Below are positions 8,864 to 16,644 of a DNA stretch of 64,000 bases, one piece after another (position 1 is the first letter of the stretch; each line of letters opens with the position of its first letter). The position numbers and the translations under genes are program-made. This DNA is from Streptomyces griseochromogenes (lineage in GTDB: Bacteria > Actinomycetota > Actinomycetes > Streptomycetales > Streptomycetaceae): NCBI RefSeq assembly GCF_001542625.1, contig NZ_CP016279.1, forward strand, positions 1,178,001 to 1,242,000, given 5' to 3'. The notes below the pieces were generated by a model. The model saw nothing but the letters and a program-made list of their open reading frames with translations. It was not told the DNA's origin and did no database searches.

Positions 8864-10075
8864 CTACGGCTGGCCGTAGCCGTCCAGGAAGGTCCCGATC
8901 CGGGTCACCGCGTCCCGCAGATCGCCGACGCTCGGCAATGTCACCACACGGAAGTGATCGGGCTCGGGCCAGTTGAAGCCGGTGCCCTGGACGACCATGA
9001 TCTTCTCCTGGCGCAGCAGGTCCAGGACCATCCGCCGGTCGTCCTTGACCTGGAAGACCTGCGGGTCGAGGCGCGGGAACAGATACAGCGCTCCCTTGGG
9101 CCGTACGCAGCTGACTCCCGGAATCTGGGTGAGCAGTTCGTAGGCGACGTCCATCTGCTCCTTCAGTCGCCCGCCCGGCAGCACCAGGTCGTTGATCGAC
9201 TGGCGTCCGCTGAGCGCGGCGACCACGCCGTGCTGTCCCGGCATGTTCGCGCACAGCCGCATGTTCGCGAGGATCGTCAGGCCCTCGAGGTAGGAGTCGG
9301 CGTGGGCGCGCGGGCCGGAGACCGACATCCAGCCGACCCGGTAGCCGGCCACCCGGTACGCCTTGGACATGCCGTTGAAGGTCAGCGTCAGCAGGTCGGG
9401 AGCCACGGCCGCCGTGGGCGTGTGCGTGGCGCCGTCGTAGAGGATCTTGTCGTAGATCTCGTCGGAGCAGACCAGCAGATTGTGCCGGCGGGCGATGTCG
9501 GTCAGACCCCGGAGCATCGCCTCGTCGTAGACGGCGCCCGTGGGGTTGTTCGGGTTGATGATGACGATCGCCTTGGTGCGGTCGGTGACCTTGCGCTCGA
9601 CGTCGGCGAGGTCGGGCATCCAGTCGGACTGCTCGTCGCAGCGGTAGTGGACGGCCGTGCCGCCGGAGAGGGAGACGGCCGCCGTCCACAGCGGGTAGTC
9701 GGGGGCCGGTACGAGCACCTCGTCGCCGTCGTCCAGCAGGCCCTGCATCGCCATCACGATCAGCTCGGAGACGCCGTTGCCGATGAAGACGTGCTCGACG
9801 TCCGTCTCGATGCCGATGGTCTGGTTGTGCATCACGACCGCGCGGCGGGCGGCCAGCAGACCCTTCGCGTCGCCGTAGCCGTGCGCCGTCGAGACGTTGC
9901 GGAGGATGTCCTCCAGGATCTCCGGCGGGCACTCGAAGCCGAAGGCGGCGGGGTTGCCGGTGTTGAGCTTCAGGATGCGGTGACCGGCCGCCTCCAGCCT
10001 CATCGCCTCCTCGAGAACCGGGCCCCGGATCTCGTAACAGACGTTGGCGAGCTTGGTCGACTGGATCACCTGCAT
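8864..10075 (-). CDS. PLP-dependent aminotransferase, AlaA-like (class I/II)
   Basis: 403 residues, full length. This is a fold-type I aminotransferase of the cytoplasm, most like glutamate-pyruvate (alanine-forming) enzymes of the AlaA group. Key residues are NPNNPTG with Asn177, SDEIYDK with Asp205 and Tyr208, the Schiff-base Lys238 in NGMSKAY, and the phosphate-binding Arg in YRVGW. The start ATG 10075 is followed directly by the conserved QSTKLANVCYEIRGPV. The exact amino donor cannot be read from sequence. Transcribed alone; its upstream gap (10076-10201) also carries the promoter of the divergent gene at 10202. Confidence 0.9.
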   Translation of the reverse strand: MQVIQSTKLANVCYEIRGPVLEEAMRLEAAGHRILKLNTGNPAAFGFECPPEILEDILRNVSTAHGYGDAKGLLAARRAVVMHNQTIGIETDVEHVFIGNGVSELIVMAMQGLLDDGDEVLVPAPDYPLWTAAVSLSGGTAVHYRCDEQSDWMPDLADVERKVTDRTKAIVIINPNNPTGAVYDEAMLRGLTDIARRHNLLVCSDEIYDKILYDGATHTPTAAVAPDLLTLTFNGMSKAYRVAGYRVGWMSVSGPRAHADSYLEGLTILANMRLCANMPGQHGVVAALSGRQSINDLVLPGGRLKEQMDVAYELLTQIPGVSCVRPKGALYLFPRLDPQVFQVKDDRRMVLDLLRQEKIMVVQGTGFNWPEPDHFRVVTLPSVGDLRDAVTRIGTFLDGYGQP

Positions 10076-10164
10076 GCCCGCGAGCTTACGGCCCGGTCAC
10101 GCCCCATGGGTCGTGTTTTCCGCCACGCGAGACTCGAAGGTTTGCGTCGTTATCGCCGGTAGCT

Positions 10165-10193
10165 GTCACAGGAGTCACACACGTCTCTACAAT
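10165..10193 (+). promoter_or_regulatory. Promoter of a leaderless gene at 10202
   Basis: -35-like GTCACA (10165-10170), 17-bp spacer, -10 TACAAT (10188-10193). The ATG is 8 nt after the -10 and no ribosome site is present, so transcription probably starts at or next to the start codon. Confidence 0.5.
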
Positions 10194-10201
10194 TCCCGGC
10201 C

Positions 10202-10867
10202 ATGTCCACCGAACGCGAGCTCGGGCCGGAGACGCACGGCGCACACGGACCGGCCGGTGCGGCCGGAGGTCCGCCGAGCGTGTACCACCCGCAGACGGCC
10301 GCGGTCCCCTCGTACGAGGAGTACGCCGACCCCGCCGCCGCCCACGGCTGGCAGAACGCGTACGACGAGACGCGCGAGCTGCCCGCCGTACCCTCGGCCG
10401 GCGGCCCCGGCGAGGCCTTCGCCGAGGCGTCCGGCCGGGCCGACCGCAGGCGACGGCGGAAGCGGGGCGGGCGCCGCCGGGCGACCGTCGTCGCGGGCGT
10501 GCTCGGCGTGGTCTGCGCGGGCGCGGTCGTCACCGTCCTGCTGGCTTCGGGGCCCTCGGCCACGCCGCGCTCCGGCGACCGGCAGCGCACCTTCGGCGGC
10601 GCACCGGGCGGGGCGAGTGCCGGCCCGGCCGCCGCTTCCCCGGTCGCGACGGGCGGAGCCGGACGGGACGCCGTCACGTCCACCGCGTCCCCGTCGGCCG
10701 GCGCCTCCGCGTCCGGTACCGGCGCGCCGTCGGTCTCGACCACCGGTTCCCCGCCCGGCACGGCTCCCTCGGCCCCCGCCGCGACGGCCCCCGGCACCAG
10801 CGTCTCGACCCCCTTCCAGCCCGGCGGCCAGGGCAGAGGACGGGGACATGCGAAGAGGCCCAAGTAG
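10202..10867 (+). CDS. Single-pass membrane protein of low complexity
   Basis: 221 residues in three parts: a cytoplasmic-like acidic/Pro N-terminus (1-77); a basic stretch (RADRRRRRKRGGRRR) followed by one hydrophobic helix (~95-116); and a long Ala/Ser/Thr/Gly/Pro external tail ending in basic residues. The composition suggests a type II membrane protein with a disordered outer tail. I recognise no domain. ATG 10202 is chosen because the -10 box is right upstream and no other start is near. The KAP-receiver gene begins 43 bp downstream on the same strand and could share its transcript. Confidence 0.6.
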   Translation: MSTERELGPETHGAHGPAGAAGGPPSVYHPQTAAVPSYEEYADPAAAHGWQNAYDETRELPAVPSAGGPGEAFAEASGRADRRRRRKRGGRRRATVVAGVLGVVCAGAVVTVLLASGPSATPRSGDRQRTFGGAPGGASAGPAAASPVATGGAGRDAVTSTASPSAGASASGTGAPSVSTTGSPPGTAPSAPAATAPGTSVSTPFQPGGQGRGRGHAKRPK

Positions 10868-10910
10868 CGGCACGCGGCGGTAACTTGGGTTCGCCGAGGG
10901 AAGGGCGGGC

Positions 10911-12686
10911 ATGGAGTTCTCGCTGTTGAACGACGAGCCGGTGACCGAGCCGGACGCCGATCTGCTGGGCGCCGGCCGGGCCGCCCGGGAACTGGCCCGG
11001 CTGCTGCACGACTCCCGTACGTCGACCCCCTTCACGCTGGCGGTCGACGCCGGGTGGGGGATGGGCAAGAGCTCTCTGATGCGGCTGGTCGAGGCGGAGC
11101 TGCGGCTGCGGAAGGACACGGTGGCCGTCTGGTACAACGCGTGGACCTCGACCGGGCCGGACGCGTTGGAGGGGCTGATCAAGTCCGTCCTGATGCGGTT
11201 CGACCGGCGGGTGCTGCGGCGTGCGCTGAACCGGCTGGCCGAGCGGCGCACGCTGATCACGGCGGCCCGTACGGTGGCCGCCGTGGCGGCGGCCCCGCTC
11301 GGGGTGGCCGGGCTGGTGGACCGGTTGTGGCGGGAGCTGTCGGCCGATCCCACGTCCCGCAACGCGATGCGGGACTCGCTGCGCGAACTGGCCGCGGAGT
11401 GGGCCGAGTCGACGGCGTACGAGCCCCGGCGGCTGCTCGTCGTCTTCATCGACGACCTCGACCGCTGCTCGGAGGAGACCGTGCTCGCGGTGTGCGAGGC
11501 GGTCAAGGTCTACCTCGACGTGCCGGGCCTGGCCTTCGTCATCGGCTGCGACCGCTCGGCCCTCGGCCCCTCGGGCCTGCTTCGGGACCTGTCACCGGCC
11601 GGGTCGGCGTTCATGGAGAAGATCTTCCAGACGAGCTACCGGTTACCGGGGCCGAGTCCGGACGACGTCGAGGCCTACGTCCACCGGTGCGCGCTGCGTT
11701 CGGGTCTGCGCGAGCTGCTGGACGACGATCTGGTCAAGCTGATCGCCGAGCGCTCCGCCCGCAACCCGCGCCGGATCAAACGGCTCATCAACGGCTTCGG
11801 GCTGGAGTACGGGCTGAACCCGGTGTGGGCCCGGTTCGCCCCGGAAGCGGTGATCAGGACGCTGCTGCTGCAGCACCTCTACGCCGATTTCTACCGGACC
11901 CTGCTCGCGGGCGACCGGAATCACCCGGACGCGGCCCGGGAGTTCCTCGACTACCGCAGGGCCCGCAGGGTGCTGAGCAGCCCGTCGGACACGCCGGATG
12001 CGGAGGACTGGGGGATCACGGTCTCCTGCGTCTCGGGGCACGGGCTGACCGCGCCGCCGCGGGACCGGCCCGAGGAGTGGGGGCCGTTGCTGGCCCGGCT
12101 GGAGGAGTATCTGCCCACCGGTTTCCCGGCGCTGGAGCGGGACCCGAGGTTCGTGACGCTCGTGCAGGAGCTGATGGCCATGGCCGACGCCGATGAGCTG
12201 GTGCGCCAGCTCCAGTACGGTGCCGCGCCGGTCACGTCCGTGTATCCCGGCGATGAGCGCGACATCACCTACGACGGGACCCGCGCACGCTCGACTCCCT
12301 ATGAGGGCGCACATGTGCTGTGGGTGGACGACCACCCGGAGAACAACAGCAGTGAAGCGGGACGCCTGGAGGCGCTGGGCGCACGGGTGTGGATCGCCCG
12401 GGACGCCCGGGAGGCCGAGCAGGTCCTCGGCGCCGTCCGGGTCGACCTGCTCCTCTCGGACGTGGCGCGGGGGTGGCGGAGCGAGGCCGGACTCGACGCC
12501 CTGCGCCGCTGGCGCGACAGCGGGCGCTACCAGGGTCCCGTCGTCTTCTTCTGCGGGCGGATCACCCCGGACCGCCAGGCGCGGTGCCGGGAACTCGGGG
12601 CGCACATCACCCTGTCCAGCGCGGAGTTGACCGTCCTGACCGACAGCCTGTTGCTCGCGGCTCTCGCGGCCCGCTCGGCGGACTAG
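10911..12686 (+). CDS. KAP-family P-loop NTPase fused to a receiver-like domain
   Basis: 591 residues. The KAP NTPase occupies ~1-345: Walker A GWGMGKSS with Lys53, a hydrophobic insert (~118-137) typical of KAP proteins, and Walker B VVFIDDLDRC with Asp181/Asp182. A linker (350-465) leads to a CheY-like domain (~467-590) with the acidic pair Asp473/Asp474 and a phosphoacceptor-position Asp517 (LLLSDVARG). The conserved switch Lys is not evident; the matching segment is GAHITLSSAEL. KAP NTPases are membrane-linked STAND-like ATPases, several linked to defence. This fusion suggests phosphorylation or dimer control of the NTPase; I infer a signalling role and know no exact homologue. The ribosome site is GAAGGG before ATG. 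Confidence 0.8.
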   Translation: MEFSLLNDEPVTEPDADLLGAGRAARELARLLHDSRTSTPFTLAVDAGWGMGKSSLMRLVEAELRLRKDTVAVWYNAWTSTGPDALEGLIKSVLMRFDRRVLRRALNRLAERRTLITAARTVAAVAAAPLGVAGLVDRLWRELSADPTSRNAMRDSLRELAAEWAESTAYEPRRLLVVFIDDLDRCSEETVLAVCEAVKVYLDVPGLAFVIGCDRSALGPSGLLRDLSPAGSAFMEKIFQTSYRLPGPSPDDVEAYVHRCALRSGLRELLDDDLVKLIAERSARNPRRIKRLINGFGLEYGLNPVWARFAPEAVIRTLLLQHLYADFYRTLLAGDRNHPDAAREFLDYRRARRVLSSPSDTPDAEDWGITVSCVSGHGLTAPPRDRPEEWGPLLARLEEYLPTGFPALERDPRFVTLVQELMAMADADELVRQLQYGAAPVTSVYPGDERDITYDGTRARSTPYEGAHVLWVDDHPENNSSEAGRLEALGARVWIARDAREAEQVLGAVRVDLLLSDVARGWRSEAGLDALRRWRDSGRYQGPVVFFCGRITPDRQARCRELGAHITLSSAELTVLTDSLLLAALAARSAD

Positions 12687-12700
12687 TCGCATACAACTCC

Positions 12701-12773
12701 TTGCCCGGACACCCCTCACACTCCACAATGCTCATGACAAATGAGCGGGCGGCCGGAAGTCTTCCGGTCGCCC
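12701..12773 (+). promoter_or_regulatory. Promoter and 5' leader hairpin of the secreted protease gene
   Basis: -35 TTGCCC (12701-12706), 17-bp spacer, -10 CACAAT (12724-12729). About 20 nt downstream is a hairpin with 13-bp arms at 12747-12759 and 12761-12773 (one G-U pair). It lies in the presumed leader before the AGAGGGG ribosome site. It may instead terminate the KAP gene, which ends at 12686. Confidence 0.45.
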
Positions 12774-12796
12774 AAGTCATAAGAGGGGACCCCCAC

Positions 12797-13627
12797 ATGA
12801 ACAAGCCTCTCCTTGCCGTGCTCTCCTCCCTGGCCCTAGCCGGGGTGGGCGCTGCCCCCGCGGTCGCCGCGCCGCAGGCGAAGGCCCCGAGAGCGACCGT
12901 CGACTTCGCCGGCACCGTCTCGCTCAGCAACTGCTCCGGCTCGGTCATCCGCTTCCCCAACTCCGCCGACAGCGACCCCGCGCTCGTCATGACCAACGGC
13001 CACTGCCTGGAGACCGGTTTCCCGTCCCCGGGCGAGGTCATCACCGGCCAGTCCTCCAGCCGCAGCTTCGGCCTGCTGAACTCCTCCGGCAGCAGGATCG
13101 CCACGCTCCGCGCCAACCAGGTCGTCTACTCGACCATGACCGACACGGACGTCACGATCTACCGGCTGACCACCACGTACGCGCAGATCAAGAGCTCGTA
13201 CGGGATCAACGCGCTCACGGTCAGCGACAGCCACCCCGTCGCCGGCACCTCCATCAAGGTCGTCTCCGGCTACTGGAAGCGGACCTACAGCTGCAGCATC
13301 GACGGGTTCGTGTACCGGCTGAAGGAGGGCGACTGGACCTGGAAGGACTCGGTCCGTTACACCTCCTCCTGCAACACCATCGGCGGCACCTCCGGCTCCC
13401 CGGTGATCGACACCGCCAGCGGCAAGGTCGTGGCCGTCAACAACACCGGCAACGAGGACGGCGAGACCTGCACGGAGAACAACCCGTGCGAGGTGGACGA
13501 GAGCGGCAAGGTCACCGTCCGCCAGGGCATCAACTACGCCGAGGAGACCTACACCATCCCGGCCTGCTTCACCACCGGCAACAAGCTGAACCTCGACGCG
13601 TCCGGCTGCACCCTGCCCAAGCCGTGA
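12797..13627 (+). CDS. Secreted trypsin-like serine protease (S1 family)
   Basis: 276 residues. A Sec signal peptide (MNKPLLAVLSSLALAG, cleavage near AVAA25) precedes a chymotrypsin-fold protease with His69 (TNGHC), Asp118 (TDTDVT) and Ser199 (GGTSGSP). Six or more cysteines suggest disulphides in the secreted form. The frame is open far upstream, but ATG 12797 is the true start: it is followed by the signal peptide and preceded by GAGGGG. A hairpin (13638-13662) follows the stop. It lies next to a KAP NTPase gene, but its own promoter suggests independent expression; its role is likely extracellular proteolysis. Confidence 0.88.
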   Translation: MNKPLLAVLSSLALAGVGAAPAVAAPQAKAPRATVDFAGTVSLSNCSGSVIRFPNSADSDPALVMTNGHCLETGFPSPGEVITGQSSSRSFGLLNSSGSRIATLRANQVVYSTMTDTDVTIYRLTTTYAQIKSSYGINALTVSDSHPVAGTSIKVVSGYWKRTYSCSIDGFVYRLKEGDWTWKDSVRYTSSCNTIGGTSGSPVIDTASGKVVAVNNTGNEDGETCTENNPCEVDESGKVTVRQGINYAEETYTIPACFTTGNKLNLDASGCTLPKP

Positions 13628-13634
13628 TCCGGGC

Positions 13635-15245
13635 TCAGCGGTCGGTCCGGCGGACCGACCGCCCGGCCAGCACATCCGTGCGCCGGCCGTCCTCGATCAC
13701 GAAGCGGCCGTCGACCAGGACGTACGGGATCCCCGTCGGCAGCCCGCGCGGCTCGGCGAACGTGGCGCCGGCCGCGACCGTGACCGGATCGAACAGGACC
13801 AGGTCGGCCCGGTAGCCCTCGCGCACCAGCCCGCGGTCCGGCAGACGCAGCCGGGCCGCGGGCCGCGCGGTGAGATGGGCGACGCACTCCTCCAGGGAGA
13901 GGAGACCCGACTCCCGTACGTAGTGGCCCAGATAGTGAGGGAACGTGCCGTACGCGCGCGGGTGCGGCTTGGCGCCCTGAAGGATGCCGTCGGAGCCGCC
14001 GGTGTGGGTGGGGTGCCGCATGATCGCGCGGACGTTCTCCTCGTGGCCGACGTGCTGGAGGATCGTCGGGCCGAGCCGGTCCTCGGTCAGCAGCCGCCGC
14101 GCCACCGTCCACGGGCTCTCGCCGCGCAGGTGAGCCGACTCCTGGACGGTACGGCCCACGAAGTCGCCGAGGGCCGGGTCGCTCACGCCGGAGATCTCGA
14201 TCGTCTCCCACTCCACCGGCACGCCGTGGCAGCCGTCGGAGCCGCTCACCTCCAGGTCGTGCCGGATGCGTTCGGCGGTCGCCGGGTCGGCGAGACGGGC
14301 CAGGATCTCCTGGGGGCCGCCCTCGCTCGCCCAGCTCGGCAGCAGCGCGGCCAGGGTGGTGCAGCCGGGGGTGTACGGGTAGGTGTCCAGCGTGATGTCC
14401 GCGCCCGAGTCCAGCGCCTGGTCGAGGAGGGCGAGGAGTTCGGGTGCGCGGCCCTTGTTCACGCCGAAGTTCATGGTGGCGTGGGCGAGATGGAGCGGGC
14501 AGCCGGCCTCCCGGGTCAGGGCGACCATCTCGGCGTACGCCTCCAGGGCGCCGGCGCCGTAGGAGCGGTGGTGCGGGCAGTAGTAGCCGCCGTACCGGGC
14601 CACCACCCGGCACAGTTCGGTGAGTTCGGCGTCCTCGGCGTACATGCCGGGCGTGTAGGTGAGCCCGGAGGACAGCCCGACCGCGCCCTGTTCGAGCCCC
14701 TCGGCCACCAGCTGCCGCATCCGGTCCAGCTCCGCGGGCGTCGCCGGGCGGTCCGCCCAGCCGACGACCAGCGCGCGGACCGTGCCCTGCGGGATCAGAT
14801 AGGCGGCGTTGACCGCGATGCCCCCGTCCAGGCGGTCGAGGTACTCGCCGACCGTGCGCCAGTCGAACTCGATGCCGTCCCCGTACCCGTTCCAGCCGGT
14901 GATCGCCCGGCGGACCTCCTCCAGGGTGCGGTCGTCCACCGGCGCGTACGACAGCCCGTCCTGGCCGATGACTTCGAGGGTGACTCCCTGGGCCGCCTTC
15001 GCGCTGTGGTCGGGGTCGTGCAGGAGGGCCAGGTCGGAGTGGGCGTGCATGTCGATGAAGCCGGGGGAGAGGACCAGGCCTTCCGCGTCCAGCTCGCGCA
15101 TGGCGCGCGGGCGCAGGCAGCCGGCCGCCGCGGCCTCCCTGACGATCGAGACGACACGGCCGCCGTCGACCACCACATCGGCCCGGTACGACGGCTCCCC
15201 GCTGCCGTCGACCACGTCGGCGTCCCGGATGACCAGGTCCTCCAC
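13635..15245 (-). CDS. D-aminoacylase (N-acyl-D-amino-acid deacylase)
   Basis: 536 residues. A metal-dependent amidohydrolase that splits N-acyl-D-amino acids into the D-amino acid and a carboxylate in the cytoplasm. The first metal pair is His67/His69 (IDMHAHSD). Later family positions are visible: CPHHRSYG, HLAHATMNFG and GGSDG near residues 195, 225 and 345-350. The Cys that bridges metal in the Alcaligenes enzyme (near 96) appears to be Asp96 here (VIGQDGLSY), so metal use may differ. GTG 15245 is the start, with GGGAG 8 nt upstream. The gene follows the dehydratase gene (stop 15256) by 10 bp, so the two form an operon. Its product would feed that enzyme. Confidence 0.88.
   Translation of the reverse strand: MEDLVIRDADVVDGSGEPSYRADVVVDGGRVVSIVREAAAAGCLRPRAMRELDAEGLVLSPGFIDMHAHSDLALLHDPDHSAKAAQGVTLEVIGQDGLSYAPVDDRTLEEVRRAITGWNGYGDGIEFDWRTVGEYLDRLDGGIAVNAAYLIPQGTVRALVVGWADRPATPAELDRMRQLVAEGLEQGAVGLSSGLTYTPGMYAEDAELTELCRVVARYGGYYCPHHRSYGAGALEAYAEMVALTREAGCPLHLAHATMNFGVNKGRAPELLALLDQALDSGADITLDTYPYTPGCTTLAALLPSWASEGGPQEILARLADPATAERIRHDLEVSGSDGCHGVPVEWETIEISGVSDPALGDFVGRTVQESAHLRGESPWTVARRLLTEDRLGPTILQHVGHEENVRAIMRHPTHTGGSDGILQGAKPHPRAYGTFPHYLGHYVRESGLLSLEECVAHLTARPAARLRLPDRGLVREGYRADLVLFDPVTVAAGATFAEPRGLPTGIPYVLVDGRFVIEDGRRTDVLAGRSVRRTDR
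13638..13662 (+). terminator. Terminator embedded in the 3' end of the convergent gene
   Basis: A perfect 11-bp stem, GCGGTCGGTCC (13638-13648) and its complement (13652-13662), with a GGC triloop. It is 10 bp past the protease stop and codes for the last residues (…SVRRTDR) of the D-aminoacylase on the other strand. Confidence 0.65.
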
Positions 15246-15255
15246 GAAAGGCTCC

Positions 15256-16521
15256 CTAGAAGTAGGTGCGGATGTAGTCGACGACCGTCCCGTCCGCCTC
15301 GGCCACCGGGATCAGCTGCCACTTGTCGAAGGACGTGCACGGGTGGGACAGGCCGAAGCCGACCCAGTCGCCGACCTCGACGTCCGCGTCCGGCGCGGTG
15401 CCCAGCCACAGGTGCTGGTCGGACAGGGCGGTCACCTCGATCCCGGTCGCCGGGTGCTCCGTGCCGTCCCGGCGTACCACCTGGACGACGGGCAGGTCCA
15501 GGTCGTAGGCGGCGTCCCGCTTGCCCGCGTTGACGAAGGCCTGGTCGGCCGAGGGGCGGGAGACGACCTGGGCCCACAGCCGGAACGCGGGCTCCAGGGC
15601 ACCCTCCTCGGGGACCCGGTTGAACGGGGTGAGCCTCCTGTAGTGCACGTCGTCGTGCGAGACGTAGGCGCCCGAGCGGAGCAGCTTCAGGACCGGGCGG
15701 GAGAGTTCGGGGATCCGGGCGAAGACGTCGGCCACCGAGTCGAACCACTCGCTGCCGCCCGCGCTCACCATGATCTCCTCGGCCCCGGCGAACCGCCCCG
15801 CCCTGTCGAACTCGGCGGCGAGCGCGACCAGCCGGGTCAGCCACTCCCGCACGCGCTCCGGGTCGGCGCCGGGCACCTGGGCCTCGTAACCCGCCACGCC
15901 CACCAGCCGCAGCGTCCGTGTGCGGGCCACCGCGTCCGCGACCGCCCGCGCGTCCGCCTCCGTGCGCACACCGGTCCGGGCGCCGTCGCCCGCGCCCAGC
16001 TCCACCACGACCTCCACCGGCCGGGCGGCGCCGCGCAGAGCCGCGTCCATCAGCTCCGCCCCGCGCACGGAGTCGACGTAGCAGACGAAGCGGAACTCCG
16101 GGTCGGCGGCGAGTTCGGCGGCGATCCAGCGCAGCGCGGAGGCGTCCACCACCTCATTGGCGAGGAAGATCCGCCGCACACCGAACTCCCGGGCCACCCG
16201 CACCTGATGGGGCAGGGCGAGGGTGATGCCCCAGGCGCCGTGCTCGATCTGCCGCCGGAAGAGCTGAGGGGCCATCGAGGTCTTGCCGTGCGGGGCGAAG
16301 GCCAGGCCGTGCCGGCTCATGTACGTCTCCATGAGCGCCAGGTTGTGCTCCAGGCGCTCGGCGGACAGCGCGAGGACCGGGGTCGTGAAGCCGCCGGTGA
16401 ACAGGTTGCGGCGCTGGGCGGTCAGCTCGGCCACGGTCAGGCCGTCGGCGTCCGGCGGGAGTCCCTTGAAGCGGTGGTCGACGCGTTCCTCGGCCAGGCG
16501 GGTGAGCGCTGCGGTGCTCAT
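15256..16521 (-). CDS. D-amino acid dehydratase/deaminase, zinc-PLP (DSD-like, fold type III)
   Basis: 421 residues from ATG 16521. An alanine-racemase-fold PLP enzyme of the eukaryote-like D-serine dehydratase group. The PLP lysine is Lys80 in APHGKTSMAPQL. Near the C-terminus HPCTSFDKW carries the His-x-Cys zinc site that distinguishes D-serine dehydratase from racemases. The product would be a keto acid plus ammonia by way of an enamine. ATG 16521 is preferred over ATG 16560 because GGAGAGGGG lies just upstream of it and the operator palindrome (16536-16556) would otherwise be coding. It is divergent from the kinase operon, with the operator between them. Confidence 0.82.
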   Translation of the reverse strand: MSTAALTRLAEERVDHRFKGLPPDADGLTVAELTAQRRNLFTGGFTTPVLALSAERLEHNLALMETYMSRHGLAFAPHGKTSMAPQLFRRQIEHGAWGITLALPHQVRVAREFGVRRIFLANEVVDASALRWIAAELAADPEFRFVCYVDSVRGAELMDAALRGAARPVEVVVELGAGDGARTGVRTEADARAVADAVARTRTLRLVGVAGYEAQVPGADPERVREWLTRLVALAAEFDRAGRFAGAEEIMVSAGGSEWFDSVADVFARIPELSRPVLKLLRSGAYVSHDDVHYRRLTPFNRVPEEGALEPAFRLWAQVVSRPSADQAFVNAGKRDAAYDLDLPVVQVVRRDGTEHPATGIEVTALSDQHLWLGTAPDADVEVGDWVGFGLSHPCTSFDKWQLIPVAEADGTVVDYIRTYF

Positions 16522-16535
16522 GAGGCCCCTCTCCA

Positions 16536-16556
16536 CCGTTGCAACATCTGCAACGG
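16536..16556. promoter_or_regulatory. Palindromic operator, probable IclR-family site
   Basis: Perfect inverted repeat of 8-bp arms: CCGTTGCA (16536-16543), spacer ACATC, TGCAACGG (16549-16556). It lies between the divergent dehydratase and kinase genes, next to the rightward promoter. The IclR regulator encoded at 17853 is the natural candidate to bind it and control both directions. Confidence 0.65.
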
Positions 16557-16559
16557 TCA

Positions 16560-16588
16560 TTGCATGTAGTGCTATCGGTGTCTAGCAT
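16560..16588 (+). promoter_or_regulatory. Promoter of the kinase-iclR-ridA-gntP operon
   Basis: -35 TTGCAT (16560-16565), 17-bp spacer, -10 TAGCAT (16583-16588). It is immediately downstream of the palindrome, so a bound repressor would cover the polymerase site. Confidence 0.55.
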
Positions 16589-16644
16589 CTCGCCGACACC
16601 CGGTCAACGGCGCGGCCGCCGCCCGGACATCGACAGGAGTCATC

